This document shows, piece after piece, positions 1 through 5,567 of a DNA stretch of 13,803 nt; positions within the stretch are counted from its first letter, which is position 1, and each line of letters begins with the position of its first letter. The stretch is from NCBI GenBank assembly GCA_030612185.1, contig JAUWOI010000058.1, positions 1 to 13,803 of the forward strand, in the 5' to 3' direction. The position numbers and the translations under genes are program-made. Origin of the DNA: Anaerolineae bacterium (GTDB lineage: Bacteria > Chloroflexota > Anaerolineae > B4-G1). Below the pieces are notes generated by a model. The model worked only from the letters and a program-made list of their open reading frames with translations. It was not told where the DNA came from and did no database searches.

Positions 1-1
1 G

Positions 2-481
2 GGGGCCCCCCGGGGGGGGGAGGGGGAAGAATTCGAAGACCAGTTGTACCAAGCCCGGAAAGCGAAAGGCGCTCTGCTGGAGGGAGCCGTCAGCGTAGAG
101 TAGTTTCGCCCCGGCCACGGCGGCCTGCGGCGTGCGCTTCATAAAATCCACCCGCGCCACCGTCGCCCCAGGTTGCACTTTTGTATCGGGGTTGAGTAGC
201 CAAATGTAGTTTGGGGGTTTGGGAGTGTGGGAGTTGGAGATTTCGCGCAGCGCCAGGTTGTTGCCCGCAGCGAAGCCCAGGTTCTCCTGGCTGGCGACGA
301 GATGGACGGCGGGAAATGTCTCCGCCACCATTTCGGGCGTGCCGTCGGTGGAAGCGTTGTCCACTACCCAGACTTCGGCCTTCAGGTCAGACCGATCCAG
401 GTCGGTGAAGAGGGAACGCAGGCAGACCGCCAGCAGGTCGCGCACGTTCCAACTGACGATCACCACTGCCAGATGGGGCAT
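2..481 (-). CDS. Family 2 glycosyltransferase, N-terminal 160 residues (cut by left edge)
   Basis: Transfers a sugar from a nucleotide-sugar to a surface glycan or lipid-linked acceptor; the acceptor is not known. Translation from ATG at 479-481 gives a GT-A fold start: beta strand LAVVIVSWN (4-12), VWVVDNASTDGTP (37-49), the NLGFAAGNN nucleotide-site loop (67-75), and YIWLLNPDT (92-100), where NPD replaces the usual DXD. This pattern is typical of rhamnosyltransferase/WbbL-like GT2 enzymes, normally about 280-330 residues, so roughly half is missing. The start lies 6 nt after the phnE stop codon with no clear Shine-Dalgarno, which suggests translational coupling to phnE. The last ten codons read through a run of G and C (positions 1-26) and may be an assembly error rather than true protein. 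Family call is firm; donor and acceptor are unknown. Confidence 0.9.
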   Translation of the reverse strand, partial: MPHLAVVIVSWNVRDLLAVCLRSLFTDLDRSDLKAEVWVVDNASTDGTPEMVAETFPAVHLVASQENLGFAAGNNLALREISNSHTPKPPNYIWLLNPDTKVQPGATVARVDFMKRTPQAAVAGAKLLYADGSLQQSAFRFPGLVQLVFEFFPLPPPGGP

Positions 482-487
482 TGTTGT

Positions 488-2017
488 CTATACGAACCGC
501 TGCCGGATATCCGCGCTGATGTAATCCAGGGTCGCCACGGTGATGGCGATAAACCAGACGCAAATCCCTGCCGAACGGTAGTCCAACAGCCGGATGTACT
601 GGATCAGCAGGAAGCCGATGCCACCGCCGCCCACCAGGCCGATGACCGTGGACATACGGACGTTGATGTCCCAGCGATAGATGGAGAAGGAGACGAATGG
701 CGGGATCATCTGCGGCACCACCGCGTACATGATCATCTGCAACTGCGTCGCCCCTGTGGCCTGGACGGCCTCGATTTGACCGGGGTCAATGGACTCGATA
801 GCCTCGGAGTAGAGTTTGCCCAGCGCGGCGATGGAGTGAACGGTCAGGGCGATGATGCCGGCGAAGGGACCCAGCCCCACCACTGTCACGGCTAGAATGG
901 CCCAGATCATTGGCTCAATGGAACGGATGATATTCAGGATAGTGCGGGTGATAAAGTAGAGCGCCATCGTGATCGAGGAACCGGACATCAGGTTCCGGGC
1001 GGCCAGGAAACTGATGGGGATGGCGAGGATGATGCCAAAGAGTGTCGCCATCATCCCCAGGACGATGGTCTCTACCATCTTTTCGATGTTGTGCACCAAT
1101 GCGTCGCTGGGCATCAGGTTGCCCACATCCGAGGTCTGACGCGCCTCTACCCGGTGCACCTGGCGGCCCTCGGAACTGGGAGGGATGAGCCGGTAGGGCA
1201 TCGTGACCTCGATCTGGAAAGCCCCCGCGTCGTCTGTCTGGAGGACGATGTACTCTCCCTCCTTGCGCATGCGGAATGCGTTGCCGATGGGGTCCGCCCA
1301 CCAGATTTCGGTCTCTGTATTCGGAGCAAAGCCTCGGCCGATGACGGTCAAAACAGTGCCGGGTATGGTTACGAGTTTTCCCCCTTCCTCTGCCTGCTGA
1401 GAAAGATCGCCACAGGTCGGGTCGGCCATCAGGTAAGGCTGGCCGGGTATTTCTTCTGGCGGGGGAGGCGGTGGTTCGTCGTCGCAGGGAGAGAGGACGT
1501 CGGCCCCAGCGCTCACTGTCTCGGTATCCCGCGTGACAGCCGCCGCCCACGGCCACACGACCCGAGAGAGAGGCCCTGAGGCGTCCGAAAGTTCTGTCGC
1601 CATCTTGTAGAGATTGATCTCGCTGATCTGCCAGCCCAGTGCAAAGAAAAGCACGAGCACGAGCGCAAAGATGCCCAGCCCGCCCCGCCGGGCTGGCCTG
1701 ACCTGCTGGTAAGCGTCCCAGGCGATCCATAGCCACAAAGCCACGATGAGCACCAGCGTCGGGCCTACAAAGAGCGGTCGGCGGCTGAGGGCTTTGATGA
1801 GCTTTGACACCGCTCCGATCTCCCTGGGGGCCAGCAAGTTGATCCGCCAGGCAAATAGACCAATGCCGGTGACCAGGGCGCTCAGCAGGAGCAGTCCACG
1901 TTGAAGTTGCCGGGCCAGCGCCTGGCCCAGTCCGGGAATGAGTAGTGAGGCCACGCCCGCCACAACCGGTGGCGCCAGGCTGGGCTGGAATTCCTGTTGA
2001 ACTTTCCGCGTTGCCAT
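488..2017 (-). CDS. phnE: Phosphonate/phosphite-type ABC transporter permease PhnE with large N-terminal and extracytoplasmic extension
   Basis: Membrane channel of the importer encoded with phnC and phnD. It has 509 residues, against about 250-290 for usual PhnE. The canonical MetI-like core is residues 311-509: LAARN at 338-342, GLGPFAG (381-387), the cytoplasmic EAA loop with EAIESIDPGQIEA (405-417) and ATGA (420-423), then GLVGGGGIG (460-468). Residues 1-133 add about three hydrophobic segments (near 40-57, 83-101, 114-130), with a PGLGQ...G motif at 28-41 like that of TM2-type membrane proteins. Residues 134-310 look extracytoplasmic: a six-proline linker (182-187) flanked by C178 and C202, then a beta-rich Ig/IPT-like stretch (about 213-293). 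The start is ATG at 2015-2017, which shares one base with the phnC TAA and follows GGAGGGG. An upstream in-frame extension would run inside phnC and is rejected. Confidence 0.93.
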   Translation of the reverse strand: MATRKVQQEFQPSLAPPVVAGVASLLIPGLGQALARQLQRGLLLLSALVTGIGLFAWRINLLAPREIGAVSKLIKALSRRPLFVGPTLVLIVALWLWIAWDAYQQVRPARRGGLGIFALVLVLFFALGWQISEINLYKMATELSDASGPLSRVVWPWAAAVTRDTETVSAGADVLSPCDDEPPPPPPEEIPGQPYLMADPTCGDLSQQAEEGGKLVTIPGTVLTVIGRGFAPNTETEIWWADPIGNAFRMRKEGEYIVLQTDDAGAFQIEVTMPYRLIPPSSEGRQVHRVEARQTSDVGNLMPSDALVHNIEKMVETIVLGMMATLFGIILAIPISFLAARNLMSGSSITMALYFITRTILNIIRSIEPMIWAILAVTVVGLGPFAGIIALTVHSIAALGKLYSEAIESIDPGQIEAVQATGATQLQMIMYAVVPQMIPPFVSFSIYRWDINVRMSTVIGLVGGGGIGFLLIQYIRLLDYRSAGICVWFIAITVATLDYISADIRQRFV

Positions 2018-2802
2018 TACTCCACCCCTCCTTGCAGCCCCAGGCCCACTCTGACCGCTTCCTTGCCATAGATCTCTTTGAATTCCTCGTCCGTCATCGC
2101 GCGGATCTCTTTCCTGGTGCCCCGGTAGACGATCTCTCCATCTCGCAGGCCGATCACCCGCGTGGCGTATTGCTGCACCAGGTCCAGGTAGTGCAGGCTG
2201 CACAGGATAGTGATCTTCTCCTCCTGGTTTAATTCTTCCAACCGTTCCAGGATAGAGTGGGCCAGCACGGGATCCAGGCTGGCTACCGGCTCGTCGGCCA
2301 GGATCATGCGGGGCTGCTGCATCAGCGCGCGGGCGATTCCCACCCGCTGTTGCTGCCCGCCGCTCAGTTCGTCCGCCCGCTTGTGGGCCTGGTCGGTGAT
2401 GCCCATCCGCTCCAGCGCCGCCATTGCCATCTTCCGATCCTCGTCCGGGAAGCGGTGCAGGAGGCTGCTCCACGGGTTCACGTACCCCAGCCGCCCGGCG
2501 AGGACGTTGGTGAGCACAGGGGAGCGCTTGACCAGGTTAAAGTGCTGAAAAATCATTCCGATCTGGCGCCGGATCTCGCGCAGTTCGGTCTGTTCGGCGG
2601 CCGTGATGTCCACACCATCCCACAAGATTTGCCCCTCGGTCGGATCAATCAAGCGGTTGATGCAGCGCAGGAGGGTGGACTTGCCGGAGCCGCTCAGGCC
2701 GATGATGATCAGGAACTCGCCATCCGCTACATCAAAACTGACGTCGCGCAGGGCGACGGTCCCATCATCGTAGATTTTGGTCAGGTTTTTGACCTCGAAC
2801 AT
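2017..2802 (-). CDS. phnC: Phosphonate/phosphite-type ABC transporter ATP-binding protein PhnC
   Basis: Cytoplasmic ATPase that drives the PhnE permease. The 261 residues match the usual PhnC length. Motifs in order: A-loop aromatic Y11, Walker A GLSGSGKST (35-43), Q-loop Q86 in IGMIFQHFNLV, a PhnC-typical segment NVLAGRLGY (99-107), ABC signature LSGGQQQR (146-153), Walker B MILADE (166-171), D-loop SLDP (175-178), and the switch histidine H204 in SLHYLDL. The start is set at ATG 2800-2802, which follows GGGAGG with about 5 nt spacing. A longer reading to 2853 would translate the GC palindrome upstream and has no ribosome site. Its stop overlaps the phnE start (TAATG), so the two are coupled. 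Ligand specificity lies with PhnD, not here. Confidence 0.95.
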   Translation of the reverse strand: MFEVKNLTKIYDDGTVALRDVSFDVADGEFLIIIGLSGSGKSTLLRCINRLIDPTEGQILWDGVDITAAEQTELREIRRQIGMIFQHFNLVKRSPVLTNVLAGRLGYVNPWSSLLHRFPDEDRKMAMAALERMGITDQAHKRADELSGGQQQRVGIARALMQQPRMILADEPVASLDPVLAHSILERLEELNQEEKITILCSLHYLDLVQQYATRVIGLRDGEIVYRGTRKEIRAMTDEEFKEIYGKEAVRVGLGLQGGVE

Positions 2803-2821
2803 CCTGCCTCCCATTTGTCGC

Positions 2822-2847
2822 GAGGGGGGACCCCGGGGTCCCCCCTC
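2822..2847. repeat. Perfect 26-bp GC palindrome between phnD and phnC
   Basis: Two 13-base arms, GAGGGGGGACCCC and its exact complement, meet with no spacer. In the phnD-phnC transcript this would be a very stable hairpin 20 nt before the phnC start. A smaller hairpin (TTGAC / GTCAA, 2865-2879) lies directly after the phnD stop. No U-run follows, so it is not a classical terminator. A stem that protects phnD mRNA, and so makes binding protein in excess of the ATPase and permease, is a reasonable inference. Confidence 0.8.
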
Positions 2848-2879
2848 ACACATGTTCCTTCGTGTTGACTCGTGGTCAA

Positions 2880-3788
2880 CTAGTCTCCCATCAGGTCCTC
2901 GGCGCTGACGCCAGCGGCCTGGAGAATCTGACGGAACGGGTCATAGAACGAGTCGTCCGCCTCGATCAGTTCTTCCCACTGATAGGCGGTCTTCAGGGCT
3001 TCCACGCCTTCCTCGGTCGCAGCGATGGCCAGCAGACCGGCCACGATCTGGTCGCGTAACTCCTGCGGCATGGCAGATTGGAACTGGACACCGTCGTTGG
3101 GGATGTCCGGCTCGATCGCGATGACCACGGTCTGCTCCATCACGTCGGGGTAGTCCTCCTCGATGCGGGTGCGGGCGTCCACGTAGGTGGCGCCGGCGTC
3201 GCAGGTGCCGTCGTAGACGGCAGCGGCGACCGCGTCGTGGCTGCCCGCATCCACGACCTCTGCCAGGCCGGTGTCGGGGTCAACCCCTGCACCTTTGATC
3301 ATGATCGAGGGGACAACCCAACCGCTCGCCGAGAGCGGGTCGGGGCGGCAAAAGGTCTTGCCCGCCAGATCAGAAAGATCGGTGAGGCCGCTGTCGGCGT
3401 GGACGAGGATCTGGCCGTTGTAGGTGGGGCTGCCGAAGCGCACGGAGAGCATGGCAACCTCGGCGCAGCCGCGGTCGGCGGCCATGACGTAGGCGAAAGT
3501 AGCCAGCGATGACATGTGTGCCTCGGCCGGGTCGGCGCACATGGCCTCAATCGCGCCGGCGTACTCGGTGGCAACGCGGACCTCGAAGAATAGGCCAGTC
3601 TCTGCTTCCAGCATTGCGACCACCGACTCAGCGCCGGCCGTCACGCGCTCTGTCTCGCCGGAGGGAACAAAGACCCAGACGATGGGGTTTTTCTCTGTGC
3701 CCAGTTTCCCTGGACCACAGGAAGTCAGCAGGCCCGTTGCCAACAGGCCCACAACCAGTACCAGTGCCAATACGCGCTTCGCATTCAT
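2880..3788 (-). CDS. phnD: Phosphonate/phosphite-type ABC transporter substrate-binding lipoprotein PhnD
   Basis: Captures the ligand outside the membrane and delivers it to PhnE. It has 302 residues, normal for the family. It has a lipoprotein signal: K4-R5, hydrophobic 6-20, lipobox LTSC with the acylated cysteine at 24. Family features in order: PSGE (42-45), YAGAIEAM (76-83), DLAGKTFCRPD (140-150), the anion-binding loop PLSASGW (151-157), GSHDAVAAAVYDGTCDAG (182-199), and IPNDG (229-233). The SASG loop is the place where PhnD/PtxB proteins hold the phosphonate or phosphite oxygens. Cysteines 84, 108, 147 and 196 could form two disulfides. The start is ATG 3786-3788, preceded by AGGAGGA with good spacing. 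First gene of the phnDCE operon. No C-P lyase or phosphonatase gene is in view, so the true ligand is open. Confidence 0.93.
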   Translation of the reverse strand: MNAKRVLALVLVVGLLATGLLTSCGPGKLGTEKNPIVWVFVPSGETERVTAGAESVVAMLEAETGLFFEVRVATEYAGAIEAMCADPAEAHMSSLATFAYVMAADRGCAEVAMLSVRFGSPTYNGQILVHADSGLTDLSDLAGKTFCRPDPLSASGWVVPSIMIKGAGVDPDTGLAEVVDAGSHDAVAAAVYDGTCDAGATYVDARTRIEEDYPDVMEQTVVIAIEPDIPNDGVQFQSAMPQELRDQIVAGLLAIAATEEGVEALKTAYQWEELIEADDSFYDPFRQILQAAGVSAEDLMGD

Positions 3789-4022
3789 TTTATCTCCTCC
3801 TGTTTTAAGGTTTGAAATGACAAGCCATCTGATTACTCTTCACTTCAGCAACTACCTCGCAGACATCACCTCCTTTCGCAGTAGACAGTTCTCGGAAAGT
3901 CGAGCAGGTAGATTCTTGACGGATAGCGGACCAATCGTTTTGGCCGTCTTGGGCCAAACAACACCCAACACGGTTGGGCTACTACCCTTTTCCGAGTGAA
4001 CTCAGCATCCTTGGGGTTGACG
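3789..4022 (-). promoter_or_regulatory. Long 5' leader of phnD with tandem hairpins and an extra ribosome-binding site
   Basis: This is the non-coding part of the 300-nt gap between the lipoprotein gene stop and phnD. In transcript order it holds hairpin A (CCCAAC / GTTGGG, 3-nt loop, 3964-3978), hairpin B (TTTGGCC / GGCCAAA, 6-nt loop, 3939-3958), then GAAAGGAGGTGAT (3865-3877), a 13-base complement to the usual 3' tail of 16S rRNA, and finally the working phnD Shine-Dalgarno. Long structured leaders with spare ribosome sites suggest post-transcriptional control. I do not recognise a known riboswitch class. Function is inference. Confidence 0.45.
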
Positions 4023-4028
4023 CTTGCT

Positions 4029-4057
4029 AGCATACACCAAACTCCTCCAAAAGGCAA
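4029..4057 (-). promoter_or_regulatory. Candidate phnD promoter
   Basis: On the minus strand TTGCCT (4052-4057) and TATGCT (4029-4034) are 17 nt apart, each matching the sigma-70 consensus at four of six positions. Transcription would start near 4022, giving a leader of about 230 nt. The -35 overlaps the stem of the preceding terminator, which weakens the call. Confidence 0.3.
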
Positions 4058-4076
4058 GCCCGACTATTCGCTTGCC
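4049..4076 (-). terminator. Intrinsic terminator after the FlgD-like lipoprotein gene
   Basis: GGCAAGC (4070-4076 on the minus strand) pairs perfectly with GCTTGCC (4053-4059) across a 10-nt loop and is followed by TTTT. It begins 13 nt after the stop codon of the gene at 4089-5369. The short U-run makes it moderate in strength. It separates that gene from the phnDCE operon. Confidence 0.65.
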
Positions 4077-4088
4077 CCCTCGGGCGTC

Positions 4089-5369
4089 CTAGGGCACTTC
4101 GATGAACAGAAACACCGGGTCCACCCGGAAGTTGACCATCGAGATCTCCACGTCCTCGTGAATGAGCGAGGCGTAGCAGTACTGTGGATTGCGGGCCTCT
4201 TCCACGTCCACGAAGCGGATGCCACCGGTGACGAGCGCCCGCTTTCCTGCCGGCAGGTATAAGTAACTCTTGCCACCCTCTACCACTTCTACCAAATCGT
4301 CCGGCCTGCCTACCGCCCAACGCCAGGGATGATCTATCGGGCTGGTCTCACAGTGGATGCCCACCCGAAAGACGCCGGATTGAACAAACTCGCCCAGTGT
4401 CGCATAGCTCTGGTCGCTGGTGTACACCGTGCCCGGCGGGGGGCCGCTGGTGCGGATGGGGACGACGCTGTCGTTCTCAATCGTCAAGGTGAAGTAGAGC
4501 GTGCTGCTCAATGGGATGCTCACCTTCGGCCCCTCCCCCGTCCAATCCACCTCGGCGTTGAGGATGTACACTCGCGGCACACCGCCATCCTCGATGGTCA
4601 GCGTGCCCATCGCCACCGTCCACTGCCCCACCGCGTCCCGCGCTCTCATGTAAACGGTGTACGTGCCGTCGGGCGGGGGATCGGCCCCCAGGTCTACTCC
4701 GGCGTCGTAGTCGAACTCGTGGGGACCGGCCTCGTTGAACGGCGTGAGTTTTTCGTGCTCCGCCACATGGTAGCGCACCCCATCTTCCCCCATCAGATAG
4801 ACGGTCAACTCCTCCACGTCCTTCTTGAGGTCCACGTTGATCGTCGCCCGGTCGCTGATACCGTCCCGGTTTGGGGTGAAGACCGGCGGATGCACACCGA
4901 AGCCACGCAGTTTCGGCAACACTGTGTCTGCTTCGGCGATGGTGAGCGTGCCGGATGCCCGCTCGGTGTGGCCCATCTTGTCCGTAGCCTCCACCACCCA
5001 GGTGTAGATGCCGTCCTGCAGCACTCGCTTATCCACCGTGAACCCCTCGAACTGCTCGCCGGGCAACACATAACCATCCACCACACCGGCGAAGTAAATC
5101 TGGTAAGGCTCCTCGATGGAGGGGCCACGGTGCGCGTGGTCACGAAAGTAGTAGCGGCTCCCTCCCTCGTCCTCGAAGTAGATCGAGACCTCCGCGCTGC
5201 GGGAGAGGTTGTAGGTGATAATCAGTACGTCGTTGTCACGGTCGGCGTTGGGCGTGATGAGATCCGTGTGGAAGGAGACATCGCTCAGTAGAGGCTCTTC
5301 CCCACAAGCGGCCAGTGTCAGCAACAGGCCTAGCATTGCCATTGCTACCAGGATGTACCGGATTCGCAA
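4089..5369 (-). CDS. Lipoprotein with two FlgD/CHU_C-like Ig modules, function unknown
   Basis: A secreted, membrane-anchored protein of 426 residues: basic start (R2, R4), hydrophobic 6-19, lipobox LAAC with cysteine 22. Two related modules follow. Each opens with a Pro-Asn-x-Asp motif, TPNADRDND (39-47) and TPNRDGISD (165-173), continues with beta strands of the type VSIYFEDEGG / LTVYLMGEDG, and ends with a DGIYTWVVEATD / DGTYTVYMRARD strand (119-130, 234-245) and TLTI (141-144, 256-259). That is the pattern of FlgD-type Ig-like and gliding-associated C-terminal modules. Residues 265-426 form a third, beta-rich region with C340 and C398 that I do not recognise. The start is TTG at 5367-5369, chosen because GGGGAGG lies 6 nt upstream. 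It has its own promoter and terminator, so it is probably monocistronic. A structural or adhesive surface role is possible but unproven. Confidence 0.87.
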   Translation of the reverse strand: MRIRYILVAMAMLGLLLTLAACGEEPLLSDVSFHTDLITPNADRDNDVLIITYNLSRSAEVSIYFEDEGGSRYYFRDHAHRGPSIEEPYQIYFAGVVDGYVLPGEQFEGFTVDKRVLQDGIYTWVVEATDKMGHTERASGTLTIAEADTVLPKLRGFGVHPPVFTPNRDGISDRATINVDLKKDVEELTVYLMGEDGVRYHVAEHEKLTPFNEAGPHEFDYDAGVDLGADPPPDGTYTVYMRARDAVGQWTVAMGTLTIEDGGVPRVYILNAEVDWTGEGPKVSIPLSSTLYFTLTIENDSVVPIRTSGPPPGTVYTSDQSYATLGEFVQSGVFRVGIHCETSPIDHPWRWAVGRPDDLVEVVEGGKSYLYLPAGKRALVTGGIRFVDVEEARNPQYCYASLIHEDVEISMVNFRVDPVFLFIEVP

Positions 5370-5403
5370 GACAAACCTCCCCCAAAATTAGTATCCAGGC
5401 AAA

Positions 5404-5432
5404 AGTATACCACACGTCGGTAGATTGGTAAA
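5404..5432 (-). promoter_or_regulatory. Promoter of the FlgD-like lipoprotein gene
   Basis: Minus strand: -35 TTTACC (5427-5432), 17-nt spacer ending in TGG, and -10 TATACT (5404-5409), so it is an extended -10 promoter. A start near 5397 would give a leader of about 28 nt with the GGGGAGG ribosome site inside it. The -35 lies within the left arm of the 8-bp repeat array. Confidence 0.65.
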
Positions 5433-5504
5433 CTCGTAGATTCACAGATTGGGAAGGCTCAACTAACCTACCAACCACCAATGTACCAATTTACCAATCT
5501 ACCA
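5418..5504. repeat. Inverted array of 8-bp tandem repeats
   Basis: The left arm reads as five 8-mers of decaying TGGTAGAT type (CGGTAGAT, TGGTAAAC, TCGTAGAT, TCACAGAT, TGGGAAGG; 5418-5457). The right arm reads as ACCTACCA, ACCACCA, ATGTACCA, ATTTACCA, ATCTACCA (5466-5504), the reverse complement of the same unit. The outer 14 bases (GGTAGATTGGTAAA, 5419-5432, and 5490-5503) are perfect complements. The array sits between the divergent lipoprotein and folC genes. Confidence 0.8.
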
Positions 5505-5507
5505 AAC

Positions 5508-5535
5508 TTGCATTTCCCAGGAAAACGAGTACAAT
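5508..5535 (+). promoter_or_regulatory. Candidate folC-lon promoter with a palindrome in the spacer
   Basis: Plus strand: -35 TTGCAT (5508-5513) and -10 TACAAT (5530-5535, five of six matches), 16 nt apart. Transcription would begin near 5542, about 26 nt before the folC ATG. The sequence TTTCC-CA-GGAAA (5513-5524) is a perfect short palindrome inside the spacer and could be an operator. Confidence 0.45.
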
Positions 5536-5567
5536 CCGCGCCGACTGGTGGGATACTGATAAAAACT

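Noticed and set aside
227..895. 222-codon plus-strand frame opposite the GT2 and phnE genes
   Set aside because: Shadow of two well-supported minus-strand genes; composition is H/D/G-rich and it has no domain.
2018..2473. In-frame extension of PhnE upstream of 2017 to make a 661-residue protein
   Set aside because: It lies wholly inside phnC in another frame, has a low-complexity R/G/P composition, and ATG 2015-2017 has a good ribosome site.
2803..2853. Longer PhnC start at 2853
   Set aside because: It would translate the GC palindrome; ATG 2800-2802 has GGGAGG at proper spacing and begins at the normal PhnC N-terminus.
4329..5291. 320-codon plus-strand frame opposite the lipoprotein gene
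   Set aside because: It is rich in H, R and V, typical of an antisense shadow, with no motif; the minus frame has a lipobox, Ig modules, ribosome site, promoter and terminator.
5418..5504. CRISPR array
   Set aside because: Units are only 8 bp with no spacers and no cas gene is present.
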